Part shown: positions 7,205-14,983 of the stretch, in pieces
How the letters are laid out: each line of letters begins with the position of its first letter
Numbering within the stretch: position 1 is the stretch's first letter
Origin: JAYEJW01 sp034716535
GTDB lineage: Bacteria; Pseudomonadota; Gammaproteobacteria; Chromatiales; Chromatiaceae
Assembly (NCBI GenBank): GCA_034716535.1
Contig: JAYEJW010000214.1
Coordinates: 1-37,269 of the forward strand
DNA length: 37,269 bases
Direction of reading: 5' to 3'
The notes under the pieces: model-generated
Seen by the model: the letters and a program-made list of their open reading frames with translations, nothing else
Databases searched by the model: none
Told to the model about the DNA's origin: nothing
Position numbers and translations under genes: made by a program

Positions 7205-9277
7205 ATGTTCGAAACCGTCGCCTGGACCGCCTTCCTCATGGGCATCGTCAGTGCCTGCTCGCTGCCCCTCGGCGCCCTGACGACCCGCTTCTGGACGCCC
7301 GACGACCGTGCGACCGCCATTCTTATGGCCTTCGGCGGCGGAGCCCTGCTCGCGGCGCTCACCATCGACTTGGTGGGCTCCGCGCTGGAATCGGGCCATT
7401 TCAACGCCCTGGCTCTGGGGGCCGTTTTGGGTGGATTCCTGTTCGTGGGTCTCAATCAGATGGTCAACGACTTCGGCGGGTTTCTGCGCAAGACCTCCAC
7501 GACGGTCTACTACCTGCGGCGCAAGGAGCACCTGCGCATCAAGCGAATCACGGGGCAGATCGGCCGGGCCGACCTGCTCCGCGACCTCTCGCGCCGGGAC
7601 TACAAGGCTCTCGCCCCATCGGTGCGAAACCTGGACGTAGCCAAAGGCAGCGCCATCTACCAGGCCGGCGATCCGGCAGACGCCCTCTACATCGTGGCCG
7701 CCGGTGAAGTGGAGCTCTGCGACTCGGCGAACAAGGCAATGCGGACGGAGCGTATCCTCCGCAACGAGGCCTTCGGTTGGCTCTCCTGCATCACGGGGGC
7801 ACCCACCAGCGACACTGCGGTGGCCGCCACCGACGTCTCCTTGTGGGTGATCCACAAGGCGGCAGTCGACGCCTTGGTGCTCAATTCCCCGGAGCTGGCC
7901 CAGCGCGTGCATCGCCTGTTGCGCAGCCGCCAGGTCCCGGACTATCTGGTCCAACGCCACGGCATGGACCCCAACGCGGCCGGGGCCTGGCTGGACAAGG
8001 CCGCGCATACGCTCGTCTCATCCGGACGTGTCCCGCCCGCCCTACCGGTCGAACGCAACCGCGAGGCCTTCCTCGCCCGCCTGGCTGAGGTGCGCCGCTT
8101 CGCGCTGCTACACGGCCTGCCCCCGGAGGAGCAGAACCAGATCCTGGATCGTCTCATCTACAAGGTTCATCGGCGGGGCGAGAACTTCTTTCACCGGCAC
8201 GAGCCGGCGAGCCGGATGTTCTTCGTTGAGCGCGGCCGGGTGAGCCTCATCGATCCCCATGCTCGCCACCGGGAGCCGGAGTTCTTGCACGGGAACGACG
8301 CGTTCGGCGGCCTATCCCTGCTCACCGGCTCTAACCACACGATGACTGCCGTGGCCACTGAGGAAACTGCGGTCTGGGAGCTGCGCCGGCGCGACCTCGA
8401 TGAGCTCCTGCGTACCGCACCCGGGCTCGCTCAGCGGGTGCGGGCCTTCCTGGACGCGGGGGAGGCGGCGGATTATCTGACCAAGCGCCAGCACTTCTCG
8501 GCCGACAAGGCCGACCGCTGGTGCCGATCCGCCTTGCGCGCACTGGCTGCCCGCCAGCCCCTGCCCACGGCGGCCGCCATGAGCCGCGCGCATCAGGAGA
8601 ACGCGGGCGCTCCGCTCGCCATCTTCCTGGGTATCACGCTGGATGGCATCCCGGAATCCCTCGTCATCGGCGCCAGCATGATCCACTCCACAATCAGCGT
8701 CTCGCTGATCGTGGGTCTGTTCCTGGCCAACTATCCGGAGGCCCTTTCTAGCTCCTTGGGCATGCGCCAGCAGGGTATGTCCTTCGGGCGGGTAGTCATG
8801 ATGTGGAGCGCCCTGATGCTGATTACGGGCGCAGGTGCGGCGGCCGGTAGTCAATTCTTCATCGGCGCCGACCCTCACGCCTTCGCCCTCACCGAGGGGC
8901 TGGCCGCAGGGGCCATGCTCACCATGATCGCGGAGACCATGCTACCGGAGGCATACTTCAAGGGCGGCTCTGTCGTCGGCTTGTCCACGCTTTTCGGCTT
9001 CCTGGTGGCCATCTACTCGAAGACCCTGGAGCCGGTGGACCCACAGGATCACAAGGCCCCTCATAGCGCACCCGCGGAGACTGCGACCCACGCCCCGGCA
9101 ACACACCGATCCCCCTCCAGGTTACCGTTGCAGGTACGAGGCGGGGCGGACCAGCATACCGGCTGTGATCCCGCGTATCGCGCAGAGCGGGCAAACGTAT
9201 CGAGCGGGATCAATCCTCCGGCGTCCGGGCGCGGACCGGCGCGAGGCCACCCTTTGCGCAAGCGCCTGCTAGCGTGA
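7205..9277 (+). CDS. ZIP-family-like permease with two inserted cyclic-nucleotide-binding-fold domains
   Basis: The 690-residue protein has three membrane segments (about 5-25, 36-60, 67-90), a long cytoplasmic insert, and five more (about 468-494, 497-518, 527-553, 558-582, 588-606). This is the 3+5 arrangement of ZIP metal transporters with the TM3-TM4 loop greatly enlarged. The insert holds two cNMP-binding folds (about 121-240 and 293-425). Their phosphate-binding cassettes read FGWLSCITG and FGGLSLLTG, each lacking the usual Glu, and the cassette Arg is also missing. The ZIP metal motif on TM4 is altered to LDGIPESLVIG and on TM5 to NYPEALSS, losing the conserved His but keeping Asp, Asn and Glu. 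Transport activity and ligand are therefore uncertain. The last 80 residues are low in complexity and overlap the convergent gene by 68 bases. Confidence 0.8.
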   Translation: MFETVAWTAFLMGIVSACSLPLGALTTRFWTPDDRATAILMAFGGGALLAALTIDLVGSALESGHFNALALGAVLGGFLFVGLNQMVNDFGGFLRKTSTTVYYLRRKEHLRIKRITGQIGRADLLRDLSRRDYKALAPSVRNLDVAKGSAIYQAGDPADALYIVAAGEVELCDSANKAMRTERILRNEAFGWLSCITGAPTSDTAVAATDVSLWVIHKAAVDALVLNSPELAQRVHRLLRSRQVPDYLVQRHGMDPNAAGAWLDKAAHTLVSSGRVPPALPVERNREAFLARLAEVRRFALLHGLPPEEQNQILDRLIYKVHRRGENFFHRHEPASRMFFVERGRVSLIDPHARHREPEFLHGNDAFGGLSLLTGSNHTMTAVATEETAVWELRRRDLDELLRTAPGLAQRVRAFLDAGEAADYLTKRQHFSADKADRWCRSALRALAARQPLPTAAAMSRAHQENAGAPLAIFLGITLDGIPESLVIGASMIHSTISVSLIVGLFLANYPEALSSSLGMRQQGMSFGRVVMMWSALMLITGAGAAAGSQFFIGADPHAFALTEGLAAGAMLTMIAETMLPEAYFKGGSVVGLSTLFGFLVAIYSKTLEPVDPQDHKAPHSAPAETATHAPATHRSPSRLPLQVRGGADQHTGCDPAYRAERANVSSGINPPASGRGPARGHPLRKRLLA

Positions 9278-10529
9278 CGACCTCGGCGTAAAAGTCGAGC
9301 ATATGATCGGCCAGCGCCGGCGCGGACCAGCCCTCGGCGTAATGCCGCGCCTCCCCGCTCAAGCGCCCGCGCAGGTCCGGCTCCGTGAGCAGGCGCACGG
9401 CCTTTGCGGCGAAGTCCGCCTCGTCGTCTTCCGCGATCAGGCAACCGTGCCCCCCGTCCAGTACCTCTTGGGTACCCATGATCGCGGTGGACACCACCGG
9501 GACTCCCAGGGCCATGGCCTCGAGCAGAACCAGTCCCTGGGTCTCTGTTCGCGACGCGAAGACAAAGGCATCGCCCGCGCAGTAACAGTCCTCCAGGGCG
9601 CCGTCGCGTTCCAGATAGCCGACGAAGAGCAGGTTGTCGCGCAGGCCGAGACGCTTCGTCAGGGTCTCGAGCCCGCGGCGAGCGGGTCCCTCCCCCGCGA
9701 TCACCAGCAGAACCTCGGGTACCGACCGCTTGACCCGGGTCAGCATGTGCAACAGAAACTCGATGTTCTTCTCGAATGCCAGGCGGCCGACGTGGACCAG
9801 CACCGGACGCTCGGGCGGGATGCCGTGGCGTCTTCGAAATCGCGGGCCCTCGCCACCGCTGAACTGCTCGAGCTCGATGCCGGTTGGGATGACGGCGGCC
9901 AGGGTGCCGACACCGTAAGACTGGAGCACCCGGAGCATCGCGCGGGAGGGTACGACGAGGGCGTCCATGTCGTTGCACTGACCGGCTGAGAAGCGGCGGG
10001 CGGCGAAGCGCAGCCAGGCGGCGGGGACGAAGGGGACGTACTTATCGAGGTACTGCTCGAAAAAGGTATGATAGCTCTCCACCACCGGAATCCGGAGCCT
10101 GCGCGCCAGCCCCAGCCCCGCATAGTGGGCGATGAAAGGGGTTTGGATGTGCAGCAGGTCGTAATCGCGTTGCGTGAGCCGCTTGCGGTGTGCCTTCAGG
10201 CGGCCGGTGCGCAGGATGCGGTCCTCCGGATCCAGCGGAAGGTAGCGCGAAGGGATGCGAATGATCTCGAACGTCTCTGCATCTTCAGGCGCAAAGGAGT
10301 GCGGGGACATCTCGCCGCCGAGGTTCCGACGGGGTGAAGGGCACGCCTGTGGCGGCCGTGAATCACAGCGCCGTCGCGTGGCGCGGGCCTCGGGGGCGCT
10401 GGCGTAGTCGGGGGCAATGAGCGTCACCTGATGACCCTTGTCCACGAACTCCCGAGCAAAGGTCTGGATCGAGGTGGAGACGCCGTTGACCCGCGGGAAG
10501 TAGACGTCGGAGATCATCAGGATGCGCAT
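9210..10529 (-). CDS. GT4 glycosyltransferase, diacylglycerol-glucosyltransferase-like
   Basis: This 439-residue GT-B enzyme starts MRILMISDVYFPRVNGVSTS. The start at ATG 10529 is chosen because GGAG lies 5 bases upstream; a longer frame from 10571 adds a tail that is not family-like. The middle contains VESYHTFFEQYLDKYVPFVP, then VLVHVGRLAFEKNIEFLL and the EX7E block ETQGLVLLE. The pattern resembles the processive or monoglucosyl diacylglycerol synthases and related GT4 enzymes, which make phosphorus-free glycolipids at the inner membrane. Residues about 44-82 are an Arg/Pro-rich insertion not expected in the family. The gene is divergent from the secreted-protein/pst block and converges on the ZIP-like gene. 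Substrate is inferred. Confidence 0.87.
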   Translation of the reverse strand: MRILMISDVYFPRVNGVSTSIQTFAREFVDKGHQVTLIAPDYASAPEARATRRRCDSRPPQACPSPRRNLGGEMSPHSFAPEDAETFEIIRIPSRYLPLDPEDRILRTGRLKAHRKRLTQRDYDLLHIQTPFIAHYAGLGLARRLRIPVVESYHTFFEQYLDKYVPFVPAAWLRFAARRFSAGQCNDMDALVVPSRAMLRVLQSYGVGTLAAVIPTGIELEQFSGGEGPRFRRRHGIPPERPVLVHVGRLAFEKNIEFLLHMLTRVKRSVPEVLLVIAGEGPARRGLETLTKRLGLRDNLLFVGYLERDGALEDCYCAGDAFVFASRTETQGLVLLEAMALGVPVVSTAIMGTQEVLDGGHGCLIAEDDEADFAAKAVRLLTEPDLRGRLSGEARHYAEGWSAPALADHMLDFYAEVVTLAGACAKGGLAPVRARTPED

Positions 10530-10555
10530 GCTGACTCCGCGAGAGGCCGCCGAAA

Positions 10556-10573
10556 TAGACAGATTAATCACAC
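10556..10573 (-). promoter_or_regulatory. Candidate PHO box upstream of the GT4 gene
   Basis: On the minus strand GTGTGAT and CTGTCTA stand exactly 11 bases apart with a TAAT linker. Each matches 5 of 7 positions of the enterobacterial CTGTCAT half-site. The site is only 27 bases from the chosen start codon, leaving little room for a -10 element and a leader, so this is a weak candidate. Confidence 0.25.
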
Positions 10574-10610
10574 TTCCGCGACGAACAGATGAAGGAGGGG
10601 TTACGCGCGT

Positions 10611-10991
10611 ATGAAAACCATGAGTTCAAGCTACCGTAGACAGAAGGTCCTTCTGCTCGCGGTGTCGCTGCTCTGCTTCGCGCCTTTCTTGCGAGCCGAG
10701 AAGATGCCGCCCCTCTGGGGTTACGGGGTCAAGACCTGCGCCGACTACCTTGCCGTTGCGCAGGGACGTGAAGGCGGCGCCGATGCGCAGATCTCCGAGT
10801 ATCGCCGCTTCGAGGACTGGCTCACGGGTTTCGTTTCCGGGCTCAACCTGGCAACGGGCCAGGACGTGCTCAAGGGTGCGGACGTCGACGCGGCCATGCG
10901 GCGCATAGGTGCCCACTGCGGGGGCCATCCAAAGCAGGACTTTTTCACGGCGACCATGGACCTCGTGCGCATGCTGAGCGGTTTGCGCTGA
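10611..10991 (+). CDS. Small secreted protein, unknown function
   Basis: The 126-residue protein begins with a signal peptide (charged start, hydrophobic core around residues 13-25 LLLAVSLLCFAPF, probable cleavage after FLRA-E). The mature part of about 95 residues is helical in character and has two cysteines (in KTCADY and AHCGGH) that could form a disulfide, recalling the HdeA/Rap1a-like small periplasmic folds. I cannot assign a family. GGAGGGG lies about 10 bases before the first ATG. It precedes pstS on the same strand with a 107-bp gap containing a PHO-box-like repeat, so it is probably a separate transcription unit. A link to phosphate or lipid physiology rests only on position. Confidence 0.75.
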   Translation: MKTMSSSYRRQKVLLLAVSLLCFAPFLRAEKMPPLWGYGVKTCADYLAVAQGREGGADAQISEYRRFEDWLTGFVSGLNLATGQDVLKGADVDAAMRRIGAHCGGHPKQDFFTATMDLVRMLSGLR

Positions 10992-11004
10992 GCGGACGAA
11001 CCCT

Positions 11005-11033
11005 CGTCATCTAACGTTAATTCTAAGGTCATA
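11005..11033 (+). promoter_or_regulatory. Candidate PHO box upstream of pstS
   Basis: Three GTCAT-like direct repeats follow each other (CGTCATC 11005-11011, CGTTAAT 11015-11021, GGTCATA 11027-11033) with offsets of 10 and 12 bases and AT-rich linkers. This is how PhoB sites are built, although the half-sites diverge from the E. coli consensus. A possible -10 (GACAAT) is at 11054-11059. A GGGAG ribosome-binding site is at 11087-11091, 7 bases before the pstS ATG. Confidence 0.45.
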
Positions 11034-11098
11034 GAATCACAACGTTTTGTAATGACAATAAGCACTCCCGAATATTCACCACATCTGGGAGTCAGGTC

Positions 11099-12148
11099 AT
11101 GAACAAGACCCTTGTTGCCGCCGTTACCGCTCTGGCGGCCTCTTTCGCCACACAGGCGGTTGCCCGCGACTATATCACCGTCGTCGGCTCCTCGACCGTG
11201 TTCCCGTTCGCCACAACCGTCGCCGAGAACTTCGGCCGCACCACCGCGTTCAAGACGCCGAAGATCGAGTCCACGGGTTCCGGCGGTGGTCTCAAGCTGT
11301 TCTGCGCCGGTGTCGGCGTCGACCATCCGGACATCACGAACGCCTCGCGCCGCATCAAGGGTTCGGAGTTCGATACCTGTCAGGACAAGGGCGTCAAGGA
11401 CATCGTTGAGGTCAAGATCGGCTACGACGGTATCGCCATCGCCAACTCCAAGGAATCCGGGCAGCTCGACTTGACGCCGAAGGATCTCTTCCTGGCCCTG
11501 GCCAAGGACGTGCCCAATCCCGACGGCAGCGAGAGCCTGGTGGCCAATCCGTACAAGAGCTGGAAGGAGGTCAACGGCGCCCTGCCCGACGCCAAGATCG
11601 AGGTCCTGGGTCCGCCGCCCACCTCCGGCACCCGCGACGCGTTCGTCGAGCTGGCCATGGAGGCGGGCTGCAAGAAGTTCGGCTTCATCAAGGCCATGAA
11701 GAAAGAGGACAAAAAGAAGTACAAGGCGGTCTGCCACGGTGTGCGCGAGGACGGCGCCTACGTCGAGGCCGGCGAGAACGACAACCTGATCGTTCAGAAG
11801 CTGCAGGCTAACCCCAATGCGCTGGGCATCTTCGGCTTCAGCTTTCTGGATCAGAACACCGACCAAATCCAGGGTTCCAAGGTGAACGGCGTCGAGCCCA
11901 CCTTCGAGTCCATTTCCGGCGGTGACTATCCGGTCTCCCGCTCTCTCTACTTCTACGTCAAGAAGGCCCATGCCGGCACCATTCCGGGTATCGACGAGTA
12001 CGTGGCGGAGTTCACGAGCGACAAGGCTTGGGGTCCCGAGGGTTATTTGGCGGACAAGGGCCTGATCCCGCTGCCGGATGACATGCGTGCCGCCGTCGCC
12101 GAGTCCGCTGAGGGCATGGAGCCGATGAGCAAGCCCGAGGAGCATTGA
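11099..12148 (+). CDS. pstS: Phosphate ABC transporter substrate-binding protein PstS
   Basis: This is a 349-residue periplasmic phosphate-binding protein. A Sec signal peptide covers residues 1-22 (cleavage after AVA). The phosphate-binding loops are visible: VGSSTVFPF at residues 29-37, STGSGGGLK near 58-66 and TSGTRD at 175-180. It captures phosphate for the PstCAB permease. It heads pstS-pstC-pstA-pstB-phoU, with a strong hairpin between it and pstC that would favour excess PstS. The upstream direct repeats suggest PhoB control. The C-terminus ends in a Glu-rich tail. Confidence 0.95.
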   Translation: MNKTLVAAVTALAASFATQAVARDYITVVGSSTVFPFATTVAENFGRTTAFKTPKIESTGSGGGLKLFCAGVGVDHPDITNASRRIKGSEFDTCQDKGVKDIVEVKIGYDGIAIANSKESGQLDLTPKDLFLALAKDVPNPDGSESLVANPYKSWKEVNGALPDAKIEVLGPPPTSGTRDAFVELAMEAGCKKFGFIKAMKKEDKKKYKAVCHGVREDGAYVEAGENDNLIVQKLQANPNALGIFGFSFLDQNTDQIQGSKVNGVEPTFESISGGDYPVSRSLYFYVKKAHAGTIPGIDEYVAEFTSDKAWGPEGYLADKGLIPLPDDMRAAVAESAEGMEPMSKPEEH

Positions 12149-12190
12149 TCCCCGGCTCCGGCCACATGGCGTGGCCCGCATGACGGAATC

Positions 12191-12223
12191 GCCGGCGGCA
12201 CCTGGTGCCGCCGGCTTTAGTTT
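12191..12223 (+). terminator. Intercistronic hairpin between pstS and pstC (attenuator-like)
   Basis: An 11-bp perfect stem (12191-12201 with 12205-12215, loop CTG) is followed by TTTAGTTT. It looks like an intrinsic terminator but sits inside the pst operon, 43 bases after the pstS stop and just before pstC. Partial termination or 3'-end protection of pstS mRNA would give more binding protein than permease, as is common for ABC uptake operons. Confidence 0.7.
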
Positions 12224-12242
12224 CTAACGACGGATCCACTCC

Positions 12243-13634
12243 ATGCAGTCCTCTGTCCTCCTTTTCGTCCTCCTCGGGGCCATGGCGCTGGCCTACCACT
12301 TCGGCCGCAAGCGGGCCGTCGCCGTTGCCGGCGGTGTGACCCAGATCAAGACCCTGCACTCGCTGCCGGTTTACTACGGCTTCTACGCCGCCCTGTGGGC
12401 AGGGCTGCCGGCCCTGCTGCTGCTCGGGTTCTGGGTCGGGTTTCAGGACAGCATCGTGACCAGCCTGATGAAGGCGGAGCTGCCGGCCCAGATGACCGCA
12501 GGGCTCTCCGAGGGGCAGATCGGTCTGCTGCTCAACGACATCAAGAACCTGGCGACGGGCAACATCGTCTCCAGTGAGGTAACCCCCGAGCTTCGGGCCG
12601 CCGCGGACAACTACTCGCGGCTGCAGAACCTCGCCAACATCGCGCTCTGGGTCTTGGCGCTGGCCGTGGCCGTCGGGGGGCTCTCGTTCGCGTGGAACAT
12701 GACCACCCCGAAGCTGCGTGCCCGCAACCGGGTGGAGTCCACGGTGATGGTGATCCTGGTGGTCTTTTCCTCCATCGCCATCCTCACCACCTTGGGCATC
12801 GTACTGTCCGTGGTCTTCGAGTCCATCCTGTTCTTCCAGAAGGTCTCCCTGAGCGAGTTCTTCTTCGGCACCAAGTGGAGCCCCCAGATCGCCCTGCGGG
12901 CGGATCAAGTGGGCGCCTCGGGCGCCTTCGGCGCGGTGCCCCTGTTCACAGGCACCCTGCTGGTGTCGCTCCTCGCCATGCTGATCGCGGTGCCCATCGG
13001 CCTCATGGCCGCCATCTATCTGTCCGAATACGCGCCCCGTGAGGTGCGGTCGATCGCAAAGCCGGTGCTGGAGGTCCTGGCGGGCGTTCCGACCGTGGTC
13101 TACGGCTTCTTCGCCGCCCTGACCGTTGCCCCTTTCATCCGCGACCTGGGCGCTTCCATGGGCCTCGACGTCTCCTCCGAGAGTGCTCTGGCGGCCGGCT
13201 TCGTCATGGGCATCATGATCATCCCTTTCGTGTCCTCGCTCTCGGACGACGTGATCAACGCGGTACCCCAGTCCATGCGCGACGGGTCCTATGCGCTCGG
13301 CGCGACCCAGTCCGAGACGGTCAAGAGGGTCATCTTCCCGGCTGCGCTGCCGGGCATCGTGGGCGGCGTCCTGCTCGCGGTCTCGCGCGCCATCGGTGAG
13401 ACCATGATCGTGGTCATGGCCGCCGGCATGTCCGCGAACCTGACCTGGAACCCGCTCGAGGCGGTGACCACGGTGACCGTCCAGATCGTCACTCTGTTGA
13501 CCGGCGACCAGGAGTTCGACAGCCCCAAGACCCTGGCCGCCTTCGCGCTCGGTCTGACGCTTTTCGTCGTCACCTTGATCCTGAACGTGATCGCCCTTCA
13601 CATCGTGCGCAAGTATCGGGAACAGTATGAATAA
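12243..13634 (+). CDS. pstC: Phosphate ABC transporter permease PstC
   Basis: The 463-residue inner-membrane permease is longer than E. coli PstC (about 319 residues). An N-terminal extension of roughly 150-200 residues has its own membrane helices (about 3-20, 45-70 and 125-150), as in the long PstC variants. The core BPD_transp_1 domain holds the ATPase-coupling loop DGSYALGATQSETVKRVIFP. With PstA it forms the phosphate channel energised by PstB. The reading frame overlaps the pstA start by 8 bases. No strong ribosome-binding site precedes the ATG. Confidence 0.93.
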   Translation: MQSSVLLFVLLGAMALAYHFGRKRAVAVAGGVTQIKTLHSLPVYYGFYAALWAGLPALLLLGFWVGFQDSIVTSLMKAELPAQMTAGLSEGQIGLLLNDIKNLATGNIVSSEVTPELRAAADNYSRLQNLANIALWVLALAVAVGGLSFAWNMTTPKLRARNRVESTVMVILVVFSSIAILTTLGIVLSVVFESILFFQKVSLSEFFFGTKWSPQIALRADQVGASGAFGAVPLFTGTLLVSLLAMLIAVPIGLMAAIYLSEYAPREVRSIAKPVLEVLAGVPTVVYGFFAALTVAPFIRDLGASMGLDVSSESALAAGFVMGIMIIPFVSSLSDDVINAVPQSMRDGSYALGATQSETVKRVIFPAALPGIVGGVLLAVSRAIGETMIVVMAAGMSANLTWNPLEAVTTVTVQIVTLLTGDQEFDSPKTLAAFALGLTLFVVTLILNVIALHIVRKYREQYE

Positions 13635-14943
13635 TCAGGCATCCAACGCGAGCGGTGGTGCACCGGCCAAGCGCACCATCGACATCGTTAACGCCAGCCT
13701 CAAGCGGCGCTATGCCGCCGAGAAGCGCTTCCGCTTCCTGGGAGTGGGGGCGGTGATTCTCGGTCTGCTGTTCGTGGCCATCCTGTTCGCCGATATCATC
13801 GGAAAGGGCTACACGGCCTTCGAACAGACATACATCCAGCTGCCCATCGACTTCAGCCCGGAGGTCATCGACCCCGTCGGCTCACGGGAGCGCGACACCC
13901 TTTCGCGGGCCAATTACCAGAAGCTGGTTCGCGACGCCCTCAAGGCGCAGTTCCCCAAAGTCACCGGTCGGGGCGACACGCGCGAGCTCTATCGGTTGAT
14001 GAGCCCGGGTGCCCCGCAGCAGCTGAGGGACATGGTGATGGCCGATACCGGGCTGATCGGCACCACGGCGGACGTATGGCTGCTCGCCAACGATGACATC
14101 GACATGCTGGTCAAGGGGCATATCGATCGCGATGTGTCCGAGGTGGGGCGGCGGGTGAAGAATCAGACCATCGGCTGGGTGGATATCCTGGTCGAAAAGG
14201 GCATGCTGGAGAAGAGATTCAACACGGTCTTCTTCACCAACGGTGCTTCCCGCGAGCCGGAGCTGGCGGGCATCGCCGGAGCCCTGGTGGGCTCCGTCTA
14301 CACCCTGCTGCTGACCCTTCTGTTCTCTTTCCCGATTGCGGTAGGGTCCGCCTTATACCTCGAGGAGTTTGCGCCCAAGAACAAGTGGACCGACCTCATC
14401 GAGGTCAACATCAACAACCTTGCGGCCGTGCCCTCCATCGTGTTCGGTCTGCTGGGACTGGCGGTGTTCATCAACTTCTTCGGCGTGCCGCGCTCCACGC
14501 CCCTGGTTGGTGCCCTGGTGCTGACCCTGATGACCCTGCCCACCATCATCATCGCGAGCCGCGCGGCGCTCAAGTCGGTGCCGCCCTCAATCCGCGAGGC
14601 CGCGCTCGGCGTCGGTGCGTCACCCTTGCAGACCCAGTTCCATCACGTGCTGCCGCTCGCCATGCCGGGCATGCTGACAGGCACCATCATCGGCATGGCG
14701 CAGGCCCTGGGCGAGACCGCGCCGCTGCTCATGATCGGTATGATCGCCTTCATCGTCGACGTGCCGGGCGGGGTGACGGACCCCGCCACGGTGCTTCCGG
14801 TGCAAATCTACCTGTGGGCCGACAGCCCGGAGCGCGGCTTCGTGGAGCGTACCTCGGCGGCCATCATGGTGCTGCTGGCTTTTCTGATTGTCATGAACCT
14901 GACGGCAGTGTTGCTGCGAAAGAAATTCGAGCGGCGCTGGTAA
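13627..14943 (+). CDS. pstA: Phosphate ABC transporter permease PstA
   Basis: This 438-residue permease is the partner of PstC. It too is longer than the E. coli protein because of an extended N-terminal and periplasmic part: a TM at about 38-60, then a soluble stretch to about residue 215. The permease core follows, with the EAA loop EAALGVGASPLQTQFHHVLP. The start overlaps the pstC stop by 8 bases, indicating translational coupling. The extension probably matches the extended PstC. Function is clear from the family and operon. Confidence 0.93.
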   Translation: MNNQASNASGGAPAKRTIDIVNASLKRRYAAEKRFRFLGVGAVILGLLFVAILFADIIGKGYTAFEQTYIQLPIDFSPEVIDPVGSRERDTLSRANYQKLVRDALKAQFPKVTGRGDTRELYRLMSPGAPQQLRDMVMADTGLIGTTADVWLLANDDIDMLVKGHIDRDVSEVGRRVKNQTIGWVDILVEKGMLEKRFNTVFFTNGASREPELAGIAGALVGSVYTLLLTLLFSFPIAVGSALYLEEFAPKNKWTDLIEVNINNLAAVPSIVFGLLGLAVFINFFGVPRSTPLVGALVLTLMTLPTIIIASRAALKSVPPSIREAALGVGASPLQTQFHHVLPLAMPGMLTGTIIGMAQALGETAPLLMIGMIAFIVDVPGGVTDPATVLPVQIYLWADSPERGFVERTSAAIMVLLAFLIVMNLTAVLLRKKFERRW

Positions 14944-14983
14944 GCCGGTGGGCCTGATCCAAGATTGAATTGAGGTGAGAGAT

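Noticed and set aside
10745..13601. Long minus-strand open frames (478 and 529 codons) opposite pstS and pstC
   Set aside because: They are antisense to clearly coding pst genes and are rich in Gly/His/Arg/Asp without domains, as expected for the complementary strand of GC-rich genes.
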